The notes below the pieces were generated by a model. The model saw only the letters and a list, made by a program, of their open reading frames with translations, was not told the DNA's origin and made no database searches. Positions 11,957-22,437 of a stretch of DNA of 64,000 bases are shown in pieces; position 1 is the stretch's first letter, and each line of letters starts with the position of its first letter. This DNA comes from Dactylorhiza incarnata (lineage: Eukaryota > Streptophyta > Magnoliopsida > Asparagales > Orchidaceae), in NCBI GenBank assembly GCA_033032865.1, contig JAWHQI010000166.1, positions 5,394,001 through 5,458,000 of the forward strand, given 5' to 3'. A program made the position numbers and the translations under genes.

Positions 11957-13127
11957 TCATAGCTATCACGTGATGCAACCCCAATTTTAATGACCCTTAA
12001 TGATAAGATTCCTAAAGAGATATCGTGAATGATGGCATCTAAAAATAGAAGTGACGGTGACTTGGGGCGTGACAAAGAGACGGAAAAAGTGACGGTGAGA
12101 CCTATTTGTTTAATTTATGCATAGTTTTCAAATACTTTCAGCTATATGCACTTCTATTTTAAGAAAGGGAAACATATGTTCATTGTATGTGATGACATGA
12201 AGCATGCTAGTATATCATTGAAAATAATTCCCGCTAGAATGTATGACCTTGTATAAGGCAAACAGGCGAATGATAAAATCTGAGGGGAAATTTAATATAA
12301 ACAACTCTATGTTGTGAATAAAAAATAAAAAAAAGTTAAACGTGTCGACACGAGGTTTTATTATGGGCGAATTGAAGTGCGTGCACACGAATGAAATGAA
12401 TGAAATATGATAACCCTTCGGGGTGGGCCCCAATGAATGAAACATGATGAGTCATGTAAAGGAAAGAGGAAAAAGGATTCAAATCGCCTCTAATATTACC
12501 TAAACGAACGAATCATACGAAGTAACCCATGTTTATAGTTTATATATGTCTTAATATCATATACCATGTCAATGAAAAGTATTATAGCTAGTGTACATGA
12601 AATACATGTTGATACATAGAAATGCTATTATGAAAATAGATATGTTTAATTGCTTCAATGCTCTCACCATGTTAATCGGTTAGAAATGGTACTGTGATGG
12701 TAATAGGTATATTATTGTATATATTGCTCACATGTTTGCATGTATAGCAGGTTAAAGAAATAGTGTTTCGCTTAGTCTTTACTAAGACTAATGGTTTCCA
12801 ATGCTAAATTTTTTTAGCTAAATGCAAGTCTCAAGCAGGATATTACTAGAGCTTTGAAACGCGTAGTTCTCTTTTGAGTGGAAATCACTTAGCCTTTTTA
12901 TAGTAATTTTGCTTCTGGTCATGTATAACGTTTAAAGGCCACTATCTGTATTATAATTAGAAATGTTTAAAAGTATGACTTGTAATCATGGACTGGAATA
13001 ACTAAATGAAGACTCTTATATGTGAATGTGCTCATTGTGATTAAATGTGTGTATATATGTGTGGGGAATGTATCTAATAAATGTGAAATGATGTTACTGA
13101 TGATTGTGATGGTTACGAGCCGTTACA
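11957..13127 (+). mobile_element. 3' LTR of element 1, second part
   Basis: Continuation of the LTR begun at 5418. From 12517 it matches the window start (1-611). It ends GTTACA at 13127, giving a canonical TG...CA LTR. No coding sequence was seen. Confidence 0.88.
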
Positions 13128-13250
13128 CCTTGCATGCAAAATAATTGAAGCATTATTATGTTGGCTTCGATAGGGCTTTGATACGAATCTTAGAAAGCAT
13201 GATGAGGACTGCTAATTGTAGACATTTTGCTGTAAAATATATAAATGATT

Positions 13251-13306
13251 GCTGAAATTGGCCGGGGTAATGCTGAAATTGGCCGGGGTAATGCTGAAAT
13301 TGGCCT
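13251..13306 (+). repeat. 21-bp tandem repeat, about 2.7 copies
   Basis: The unit GCTGAAATTGGCCGGGGTAA(T) is repeated at 13251, 13272 and in part at 13293. The surrounding stretch 13128-13490 shows no gene. Confidence 0.85.
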
Positions 13307-13499
13307 TAGGAATATTATGGCTGCTGTTCGTTATATATTTTAGTGCTGTTTATGATGTACTATTGCTGAATTTAGTATGAGATTGTTGTATTTGCCCCAT
13401 TTGAAGGTTGTTTAGCATAGAAAAAATATTGTTTCAGATGTACCTACTTATACAAAATGATAATGTGAAGAAGCGAGCTTTTGAAGATGTTTAGTTGGT

Positions 13500-14617
13500 A
13501 ACAGAAGCGAGCTTGGAAGTCACTTGAGATTTAGGTTTAAGACGATGTATTGTAAACATTATATTCCTCCATGAAACCTTCATTACCCTTACTACTTTAT
13601 ACATAATCAAAGAATCATATTCAATTAATATGCATTTACAACTACGAAGAAGGATGACATCACTTGATAGACGTGATGGTGACCCAAGGAAAGACAAAAG
13701 AGAAACTCAATGTGAGGGTTTACTTCTTTTTAAATGTTCTAGTTCCAAATAATTATATTATAAAAGTATATCCCTACGATAGCATATGCTTGCATAAACT
13801 TTTAAATGAATGAATCTTACGATATACAAAATGAAAAGCATCGATGCAAAATGTTAAGGGATCTGTAGAACTTTAAAAATCCAGTTGGACCTTAATGGTC
13901 TTAAGCGAGTTGTGCGCAATGGATTAAATTCTCGGGTTAACTTAGTTGGGCCTTAATAGGTCTTATGCGAGTTGTACGCACTAAGTTTGACCAAGAGAAT
14001 GGGCCCAAGATTGATTATTGAAGTATAATAACCCTTAACTAAATAAAATGAAAATATATTGTATTTAAAGAAAGAAAACATATAATATCACTTTTGTTTA
14101 ATGTTTAACTTATCACTTTTTGTTATATACTGTGTAAGGCAAATATTTTATCACTATTGTTATTCAACCTTGTTTTACCTGTATAGTAGTTACAGAATTA
14201 AAATTCCTCGCTTAGTCTTTTATATAAAGACTAACCCTTTCCATTACAAATGTTTTAGGATCTAAGCATAAAATAGGATAAAGTGGAGCTCTATCAACTA
14301 TGGTATAAGCGAATAGTAAACTGTTTTGAAGCGACCACTGATCCTAAGGAAAGATGTCAAAGCTCGAAGTGCTCCACATGTTCAAGGAACATATAATATA
14401 GCTCTTAAAAACTGTCATGTACTAGACTTTTATATATATGTTGTTCTTTTTGGACATGTAAAATAGTATGTAAAATATCTGGAATAAGAGTTTTATTTCT
14501 GTACTATCATTTCAATACTTATTTGTGGCACATTAGTACTATTATTGATGCGCTGCTTTAAATACGTCATAAAGCAAATGTCTACTGTTACTCTGTGGCG
14601 GTCTGCGGGCTGTTACA
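13500..14617 (+). mobile_element. Diverged LTR (solo or truncated) related to element 1
   Basis: Several blocks match the second half of the element-1 LTR in the same order: the GTGATGGTGAC block near 13674, the CGCTTAGTCTTT...AGACTAA block near 14210, and a terminal GGGCTGTTACA at 14607-14617. It also holds two copies of a TTGGGCCTTAATAGGTCTTA-like block (13885 and 13950). No primer site follows 14617, so it is a solo LTR or a 3' LTR remnant. The 5' boundary is only approximate. Confidence 0.6.
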
Positions 14618-14660
14618 AAAGATCTCCCAGCTGGTGGCGATTCCTACCCAGATAATGGCT

Positions 14661-15008
14661 CTAATGGTCCCAATAAACCAGGTAATTACACGCCATCAAA
14701 CTCGGGCGACGATCATGTGATATTATGGGCTTGTTGGCGAAATCAACGAGCAAGTTTGAAACACTGAGAGTCAATGGCCGACAAGAATTAAAGTTTTCAT
14801 GGTAGAAGTTCCCCTCCCCCCCTCCTCTCTCTGTTTTGTCTGGGATCCATGCCCGAGGATTCATGGGTGTAGAAAGAGACCGAGAAGCACCCAAAAGTAA
14901 GAGAAAAAAAAGATGCAAATCTAGTGATAAGTAAAGAAAAATATGCAAATCGAAAATTTTTGGGAGGGTGTACCGTATCTGAAATCGAATACGAGACTGT
15001 AAGTGCAA
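14661..15008 (-). pseudogene. Degraded Ty1/copia RT fragment
   Basis: On the minus strand a short open stretch contains RYTLPKIFDL followed by LLGASRSLSTPMNP. This resembles the copia RT segment seen in element 2 (KYTLDLLS...LGCSPVSTPMDP). A later stretch (ANKPIISH...CNYLVYW) could be the following segment. The match is short and the rest is unrecognisable. The stretch from 15009 to 15583 shows nothing further. Confidence 0.35.
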
Positions 15009-15583
15009 ATTTTGATTAATCTGATACTCTCGTTCTATTCTTTGCGAGGAAGAGACAAAATGGACAATAAAATAGATTGAATTACTACAATTTCTTAAGG
15101 GAAGATGAAGACAGAGCCATCAGAATTTGGTTTTTGAATATTGCATGCAGATATGAAATTTGGCATGCATGAACAATTATTTGGCTTGCATATATGTGGC
15201 CTGCATAAAGCCAAAAACAACATGCATATAACATTGCTCATATCTAAATCAATCCATACAGTTTAAGTAGAAATTGAAATTGGTCTCTAAAATTTCAAAT
15301 AGTTGAACATTGTTTATATAATTTCTAACTGTTTTGAAATTGGTCTCTACAATTATTAGTACCGCAGTTTTGGCTATTCACTCTTTTGACTATCCGTAAA
15401 CATATATTTTAAAAATCAACATCCACAAGCACAAATGTTAACCGCACTCACAAAAAAATCTTAATATAGTTAATGAAGGTTTACAATTTAAAGTGAAATT
15501 TTGTCAAATAGGACGGAATTTATCCATAAAATTTACTATATTTTAATTTATCATTTCAAATATAAGTTATCTCATCACATTCA

Positions 15584-15591
15584 CTTCCCAC
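15584..15591. repeat. Left 8-bp target duplication of hAT element (CTTCCCAC)
   Basis: CTTCCCAC at 15584-15591 recurs exactly at 18536-18543, immediately outside matching terminal inverted repeats. Eight bases is the diagnostic duplication length of hAT transposons. Confidence 0.92.
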
Positions 15592-15617
15592 TAGTCCTGC
15601 GCAAAAAGACTGCCAAG

Positions 15618-15745
15618 CCGGGACCGGTCATTTAAAAGACTATTTTTTTGGCCGACCGGTCCCATTCAAACCAGCTCCGGTCCAGGACCCTCTTTTCTCC
15701 TCTCGAGGAGGACCGGTCCCGAACCGGTCTTTTTATTTTAATTTA
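15618..15745. repeat. Left subterminal ACCGGT/GGACCGGTCC cluster of hAT
   Basis: Five or more GGACCGGTC-like sites occur in about 130 bases. Such repeated subterminal motifs are the known binding sites of hAT transposases; the role here is inferred from position and family. Confidence 0.7.
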
Positions 15746-16017
15746 AAAAAAAACAAAGTAAATTAAATTTTTTGTGTGATAAAATTTGATTTTTATTAAA
15801 ATGAAATAAATATAAGATGAAAAATATAAAACTCAAAATAAAATAAAATTTGATTTTTTATTAAAAAATAAATAATATTACAAATTACAAAATTATTTAC
15901 AATACAATTTGAAATTTAAATAACATTACATTTAAATTTTAAAATAAAATAAAATGAAAATTACATTTAAAATAAAATAAAATTACTTTCAATTGATGAA
16001 AAATACATTTTGCTAGT

Positions 16018-17953
16018 TTATTTTACGCTGCCCAGATTTAAGTTATTTAGCTCGTCTTCAACTTCAGACTCGCAATTTTTAATTAACGAAACATGTTGTC
16101 TCCTCCTTAAAGCATCCAAATAATCCTTGTAGAAAATACAAATCTCCAAAGATTCTTTAGTCAAACGACTTCTTCGCTCGTTCAGAATGCTGCCACTCAA
16201 AGAAAGTGCAGACTCCGAAGCTATCGTACTAGCTTTGATTGTTAGTAAATCACGGGTCATTAAGGCCAAAATATGATACACATTAGTTTTAGATTTCCAC
16301 CAATTTAAAATATCAAAATTTTCAATTTCTCTTACAGTTATGTAATCTTGAAATTGTGTTTTGCTATATAAACCGAATTTATTTAAAGTACTTGATGTTC
16401 TTTGATTTTACCTAAAAGCTAATTCAAAAAAGTTTAAAAAAAAATATCTTTTGTTTTAGGTTTGGTGGATTCTAAGCAAGGTCGCGATCCATACATTTGA
16501 TCATAATAATTATAAAGGCGAGTAAAATCAGAAATAAATTTTGAAACACTAACATTAACAAAAGCACTTGAGGATTCGTCTAAATTTAAATTCCGATTAA
16601 TTTCTTCTATAAAATTTTCTTGCCGTCTACGCCCATTAAAGGGTTCAAAGCACGACGCAACAAAACATATGAGACATATCTTTGTAATATTTTAAAAAAA
16701 ATTCCTCCATTATTAATATTAATGGACGCCACATTTTGTAAATTTTAAATATTTCAGAAATTAATAAAACATTTTCAATAACTAATGAGCTAGTAGGATA
16801 GTAAACTCTAGATAAAATAGTTGTTGCTCGATAAAAGCTTTTTAATAAATTTACATAATCTTCGAGCACGGCCCAGTCCGACGCGCCTAAATTATGTGAT
16901 TTGACACTTATAAAATTCTATTGGTAACGTATTTTGTGACAAAGCTCGCTTTAACATTTTATAAGTCGAGTTCCATCGTATAGGCATATCATAAGATGGT
17001 CATAAAATTTTTTTTACTTTAGGAAATAACAATTTTTTTGAAATCTTGTTTTTCTTTCTTTTTGAACTATAAATAACTCTTAACATAATACGTATTTTAC
17101 TAACGTAGTCGTTCATAAATTTTGAACTATCTTGCACAATTAAATTTAAAACGTGACACACAAAATGCGTATGAAAAAATATTCGATCTAATATTGGTTG
17201 CAAATCTGATAACAAATATTTGACGGTAATCTCATTATTTGAAGCGTTACCAAAAGAAATACTCATGATTTTTGTTTTAAATTCTCTAATAGTTTTAATA
17301 ATAACCTGATAAATATTTTTACCGGTGTGCGAATATTCAAATCCTTCAAAACAAATTATACGTTTATTTAGTTCCCAACTATCTGGATCAATCCAGTGAC
17401 AAGTAATCCAAATATAAGAAAGTCCATCAATTATCCCGCTAGTCCAAACATCGTTCGTTAAGCTAACGCGATCGTCGAATGTTTCAATTTTTTTTTTAAA
17501 ATATTCTTTAGATTGCAAGTAAGCCGCTAAAGCATCACGTCTAATTGTAATGCGACTTACCTGGTTATATTTAGGCTGGAGTACATCGTGAATGTAAGAC
17601 GCTACTTCTTCATCGTCGTAGTGGTTGAATGAGAATCCTTTTTTGATGATGTTCTCCATTTGTCGCTCTCGTTGTCGAGCTTGGTCGTACGTCCAAATGT
17701 GCCCGGTCGCTGAAATTTAAGCTTGGGTAGACTCCGGGGCTTGTTTAGAAATACAAGATTTCATATGTCGGACCAATATTGTGTTGCTGCCAACGACCAT
17801 TAGCTTCCCGCAAAGTTTGCACTTCACCTTTATTTCGCTATCGATCCACACTTTATCAAAGTTCTCTCATACTGTGTCTTTGTGGTGGTGCTCTATTATC
17901 TCATGAGCGACAGACGCGGAGGAGGATGCTGGCATGGATGAGGAGGAAGACAT
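16018..17953 (-). pseudogene. hAT transposase, BED zinc-finger type, broken
   Basis: The minus strand opens with ATG at 17953. A BED finger (CKLCG...HMKSC) lies around 17820-17745. The conserved hAT core lies at 17659-17000, with LTNDVWTSG and HVLNLIVQD. A middle fragment (LKSFYRATTILS) lies near 16840. The C-terminal dimerisation domain lies at 16281-16018 (TIASESALSLSGSILNERRS). Breaks include TGA at 17869-17867, where families usually have Trp, TAA at 17719-17717, and stops and frameshifts below 17000. The first three blocks share one frame. The order and motifs resemble plant RICESLEEPER/DAYSLEEPER-like hAT proteins, but given the degraded state this copy is a transposon relic, not a domesticated gene. 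Confidence 0.88.
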
Positions 17954-18150
17954 TTGGAGAGAGTGTGAGTGTGAGAGAGTGGGTGAGAGAGAGTGAGTGA
18001 GAGAGAGAGGGAGGGGGTCGGCTGATAGGAGAGGGGGGGGGGGGGGGGGAAGGGGTTTATAAAAAAAATTTATTTTATTAAGTGAGAGAGGGAGGGGCTG
18101 ATAGGTGATTGAGAGAGAGTGATTGAGTGAGAGAGGGAGGGAGAGTTTTT
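17937..18150. repeat. GA-rich microsatellite with 17-G run
   Basis: Repeated GAGAGAGTGAGTGAGAG tracts flank a homopolymer of 17 G (18033-18049). This lies upstream of the transposase ATG, inside the hAT element. No gene is present. Confidence 0.85.
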
Positions 18151-18309
18151 ATTATTTATTTATTTTTTAAAATATTTTTTAAATTAGCCTAGGGCCTAGG
18201 ATGTGCAGCCTAGGCCCTAGGCTGGATGCAGGAGGCCAGCAGCTATAATTTCTGCCGACTGGGTAACGACACTTTAAAGAGCCATTACCAACTGCTCTAA
18301 AAAGAGCTT

Positions 18310-18515
18310 TTAACGGGACCGGTCTTTGACCGGTCCCGGCTCCGGTCCTATCCCAGGACCGGTAAAAGATCGGTCAAAGACCGGTCTTTTACCGGTCCGG
18401 TTCAGGACCGATCTTTGAGGGGAAAAGTGGGACCCCTGGGACCGGTCCGGGACCGGAAAGGTTCGAACCGGGACCGGTCCCTAGCCGGTCCGGTCCCAAT
18501 CGAACCGGTTAGGAC
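18310..18515. repeat. Right subterminal ACCGGT cluster of hAT
   Basis: More than ten ACCGGT/GGACCGG sites in about 200 bases mirror the left end. They form overlapping palindromes such as AAGACCGGTCTT. These are candidate transposase binding sites, an inference from family knowledge. Confidence 0.72.
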
Positions 18516-18535
18516 CACTTTTTTGTGCATGACTA

Positions 18536-18543
18536 CTTCCCAC
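18536..18543. repeat. Right 8-bp target duplication of hAT element
   Basis: Exact copy of 15584-15591 (CTTCCCAC). The unique stretch 18544-18952 that follows shows no gene or recognisable repeat. Confidence 0.92.
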
Positions 18544-18952
18544 TATAATACCTTAGTGCGATTCTTACATTTTTTACAAATCAATGAACATAATGTTACA
18601 AATCAAAATTAGCAGATTTCATTTTATCTCACCTAACCAATATTCAGATAGCAATGGACGAATTTTGCTAGTATAGGTTTTGACATGGATAAACAACAAC
18701 TTATCTATCATAATCCATCTTCCAGATTGATTAACCATACTCAGATCTTAATTACTGTTTTTTTCCACCTTTGCTTTTCCAACAGTCCTATTCTTAGTTG
18801 TTTTTCTTGCTGGGAAGTGAAGTCGGGCATAGAGAGACTTTGAGGCCATTGTCACTCGGTCAAATCCTCTCACAAAAATAAAACTTGCAAAAAAATAATT
18901 ATATTACAGTTTTTAAGAAATCACTAGAATGTTTTACTGCAATGTTGATATG

Positions 18953-18957
18953 GTAAG
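18953..18957. repeat. Left 5-bp target duplication of element A (GTAAG)
   Basis: GTAAG abuts the left LTR of A and recurs exactly at 47782-47786 next to the right LTR. The duplication is 5 bp, as expected for LTR retrotransposon integration, even though the ends are now 29 kb apart. Confidence 0.88.
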
Positions 18958-19663
18958 TCATGAACCCGGAAACTTAGGTTAACAAATCGTTGCACCCGGA
19001 AATATGGGGAAACGGAGTTTGGACCGACTGGGATAGCTTGCGCTTACTTTTTCTTAGTGTGAACACTTGACCGGGCACTTGGAGCAAGTAACCTCACTCA
19101 CACTGGTGAAAAAATAGACCCCGTAAGCTGGAGCGAGGATATCCCATCACAAACCCGGAAGCTCTAAAAAGAACTTTCCCTCCCAAACCAGAGCGAAGTC
19201 TGACACCCTGGAGAGCACTAAAAAGCTCTAGGAAGGAAAAAGGAATCATCTCCAATGGTGCTCTATGCGGTCTATTTATAATTTTTCTGAATTGATTTGC
19301 GGATAGCGCAATCCCACCTTTTAGAATTACCATATGCAGCCCAAGCTGGCCTGCTAGTAGCGGAATCCCGCTAAATGGTATGGTTAAACGCAGGCCAAAG
19401 AGGACTACCCTCCCCTATGGGGCGAGTGCGTGCGCGCCTCTTAGGGCGTGCTCGCCTGGGGTCGGTGAGTACCCAGTGATGATGGGTACTCGCGACTCGC
19501 CCAGAACCGGGGGCGGGTGCAAGCTGTTAGGGGTGCACTCGCCCATGGTCGGCGAGTGCATTAGTCCCGCTGGCCTCACTCACCCATCTTCCTCGTTTGT
19601 TCTTCTTTTGTCATCCCTTATTTCTGGTCTGATGAGTCTACTCGATAAATACGGGATTGTACA
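18958..19663 (-). repeat. 3' LTR of element A
   Basis: About 706 bp, repeated at 47087-47781. The inner edge reads TGTACA and the outer edge GGGTTCATGA on the minus strand, the last two bases having decayed from CA. A purine-rich AAAGAGCGGAGATTG lies just upstream on the minus strand as polypurine tract. Confidence 0.85.
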
Positions 19664-19863
19664 CAATCTCCGCTCTTTGCAAGTTTATCTCAAGCTCAAA
19701 AAGATAGTTCAACCCCTCGATTTGGTGAGTGCACGAACTCTAGAGAATCTTGTAGTGGGCCCACCGGTGGTTATAAATACCAAGGGGGGAGGTGGGAGGC
19801 AACTCCAAATACTTTCCCTCTTTTTCCCCTTATTTCCTCTCGATCTCTCTTTTTCCGATCAAC

Positions 19864-20628
19864 ATGCCACTCTCTAAGGAGGTTCTGGCTCGCCACGCCG
19901 CCCACAAGAAAAGTAGCCAGGTGGATGCCTCCGGCCTTATGTCCATTGTTTCTGAACATTCCTCGCGCACTCCCCTGAAGCACGGGGAAAAAGGGATTGC
20001 CAGGAAGACTAGGCGTGAGTCGACGGGGGAGGTCGGGACATCGCTCGAGCAACAACAACCCGGATTTAGTCTGGGTCTCGGGACCTCTGATCTAGTATGG
20101 GCCCCTTCTCCTTTTACCCTTTTACGATTTCTTTTCCTGCTCTCGTCATTATGCAATCATAGTCCTCGCAGCCTAACCTCGCCACCGAGGAAGATGCGGG
20201 GACTCAAATAGAGGTTGACCAAGATGGTACGGGAACCTAGGAAAATCCCGATTCTTGCGCCCCTGGTGCCTGGTGAGTAATCTGACAACCTCCTTGCGGT
20301 CAACTCGCCATTTACGTGTATAATTAACCCCCATGTTTTTTTGTATAGTGCCCCCTTTTGTCAATCTCGCCGAGACCACCCTAATGAAGCAGGCGGGATC
20401 CCACAACCTCGCTGAAGAGCTTGCTGCTACTGCCACCGCTCTGGCGAGCACTGCTCCTGCCGAGGACACTCGTCGGACTCTGGTCACCAAGTCTATAGAG
20501 TTCGCGATCAAGACCCTCCTCGCACTTGGTGCTTTGCGGGAGGAATGGGTCGAAGTTACTGCCGACCTCCTTATCCCACAGTTCTACCTGCCCCCGCCTG
20601 AGAGAGCTGGGATAATGGTACCTTATCG
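19864..20628 (+). pseudogene. Antisense ORF (aORF-like) between pol and 3' LTR of element A
   Basis: On the strand opposite to A's gag-pol an ATG at 19864 opens a hydrophilic frame (MPLSKEVLARHAAHKKSSQ...), rich in Lys, Arg, Ser and Thr, that runs to about 20211. A second coding-like block from about 20349 to 20628 (LAEELAATATALASTAPAED, then IKTLLALGALREEW) looks helical. Between them lie splice-like signals: GTGAGT at 20273 and a T-rich run ending TATAG at 20348. The exon phases do not join cleanly as read. Extra ORFs antisense to pol at this position are known from plant Tat-lineage elements, some carrying a 'putative gypsy type transposon' domain. Here only the location and character support the call, and function is unknown. 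The ORF then runs into the tandem array, so its end is uncertain. Confidence 0.5.
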
Positions 20629-20635
20629 GGGGATA

Positions 20636-22335
20636 ACCAAAACAATTTTTTTCTCTGCCACCCGAGGGAGGGGTCAGCCCTGCCGGCATGTGAGAGCCCG
20701 AACAACGATATCTTCTCGGAGGCTTTCAACTAAAACAACTTTTTTCTTTGCCACCCGAGTAAGGGGCCAGCCCTGCCGGCACGTGAGAGCCCGGACAGTG
20801 GTATCTTCTCAGGGGATTTCAGCCAAAACAACTTTTTTCTCTGCCACCCGAGTGAGGGGCCAACCCTGCTGGCATGTGAGAGCCCGGACAGCGGTATCTT
20901 CTCGGGGGCTCTCAACCAAAATAACCTTTTTTCACTGCCACCTGAGTGAGGTGCCAGCCCTGCCAGCATGCGAGAGCCCAGACAACGGAATCTTCTCAGA
21001 GGCTCTCAACCAAAACAACCATTTTTCTCTGCCACCTGAGTGAGGGGCCAGCTCTGCCGGCATGTTATAGCCTGGACAATGGTATCTTCTCGGGGGATTT
21101 CACCCAAAACAACGTTTTTCTCTACAACCTGAGTAAGGGGCCAGCCCTGCCGACATGTGAGATCCCGGACAGCAGTATCATCTCGGGGGCTCTTTACCAA
21201 GACAACTTTTTCCTTACCATCCGAATGAGGGGCCAACCCTGCAGGCATGTGAGAGCCCGGACAATGGTATCTTCTCGGGGGCTTTCACCCAAAATAACTT
21301 TTTTTTCTCTGCCACTTGAGTGAGGGGCCAGTCCTGCCGACATGTGAGAGCCCGGACAACGGTATCTTCTCGGGGGCTCTCAACCAAGACAAATTTTTTC
21401 TCTGCCACCTGAGTGAGGGGCCATCCATGCCCGCATATGAGAGCCCGGGCTGTGGTATTTTTTCGGGGTGTTTTCACCCAAAACAATTTTTTTCTCTACC
21501 ACCCGAGTGAGGGGCCAGCCCTGCCTGCCAGAATGTGAGCCCGAACAACGGTATCTTCTCGGGGGCTCTCAACCAAAATAACCTTTCTTCTCTTCCACCT
21601 GAGTGAGGGGCCAACCCTGCCGGCATGTGAGAACCCAGACAACAGTATCTTCTCAGGGCTCTCAACCTAAATAACAATTTTCTCTGCCACCCGAGTGAGG
21701 GGCTAGCCTTGCCGGCATGTGAGAGCCCGAACATCAGTATCTTCTCGGGGGCTTTCACCCAAAATAACTTTTTCTCTCTGCCACCTGAGTGAGGGGCTAG
21801 CTCTACTGGAAAGTGAGGGCCCAGACAACGATATCTTCTCGGGGGCTCTCAACCAAGACAACTTTTTTCTTTGCAACCCGAGTGAGGGGACAACCCTGCC
21901 AGCATGTGAGAGCCCGAACAATGGTATCTTCTCGGGGGATTTCACCCAAACCAACTTTTTTCTCTGCCACATTAATGAGGGGACAACCCTGCCCGCATGT
22001 GAGAGCCCAGACATTGGTATCTTCTTGGGGCCTCTCAACCAAGACAACTTTGTTCTCTGCCACCTAAGTGAGGGGGCAACCCTGCCATCATGTGAGAGCC
22101 CAAAAATCGATATCTTCTCAAAGGCTTTCACCCAAAACAACTTTTTCTCTTCCACCCGAGTGAGGGGCTAGCCCTACCGGCATGTGAGAGCCTAGACAAT
22201 GATATCTTCTCAGGGGCTTTCAACCAAGATAACATTTTTCTCTGGCACCCAAGTGAGGGGCCAGCCCTGCCGGTATGTGAGATCCCGGAAAGCGGTATCA
22301 TCTCGGGGGCTTTCACTCAAAACAACCTTTTTTCA
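20636..22335 (-). repeat. Satellite-like tandem array, ~93-bp unit, 18 copies
   Basis: A unit marked by GAGGGGCCAGCCCTGCCGGC, ATGTGAGAGCCCGGACAA and TATCTTCTCGGGGGC recurs with TGCCGGCATG-like landmarks at 20681, 20773, 20867, 20961, 21055, 21148, 21240, 21335, 21428, 21522, 21618, 21710, 21804, 21897, 21990, 22083, 22175 and 22268. Spacing is 92-96 bases. It lies in the 3' untranslated part of A, between the integrase end and the antisense ORF. Because 93 is a multiple of three, several frames stay open by chance, so the ORFs across it are not genes. Confidence 0.95.
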
Positions 22336-22437
22336 CCTAGCGGGGGAATTTTCTCAACACACGACACCCTGACCTAACCGAGCAGAAACAAATCCATCAC
22401 AAAGATGAGCTCACTGAGATAAAATTTTAATGGTTTA

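Larger units (their letters stand above)
15592..18535 (-). mobile_element. hAT DNA transposon (2944 bp)
   Basis: The ends are inverted repeats: TAGTCCTGCGCAAAAA on the left and, on the opposite strand, TAGTCATGCACAAAAA on the right. They are flanked by the exact 8-bp duplication CTTCCCAC. The interior carries remains of a BED-finger hAT transposase on the minus strand. Both subterminal regions are packed with GGACCGGTCC-like palindromes. A GA-rich microsatellite and a 17-G run (18033-18049) lie in the transposase leader. The transposase is dead, so movement would need a helper. Confidence 0.93.

Noticed and set aside
16018..17953. Domesticated DAYSLEEPER-like host gene
   Set aside because: Stops, frameshifts, terminal inverted repeats and an intact 8-bp duplication show a transposon, not an exapted gene.
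17779..18000. Plus-strand ORF near the hAT element
   Set aside because: It is the complement of the BED-finger exon of the transposase on the minus strand.
20333..22316. Many 80-150 codon ORFs on both strands across the tandem array
   Set aside because: The repeat unit is about 93 bases, a multiple of three, so any frame open in one unit stays open in the next. They have no family motifs and mirror each other in all frames.
20636..22335. CRISPR-like array
   Set aside because: Units are contiguous 93-bp repeats without unique spacers, in a plant retrotransposon; not CRISPR.
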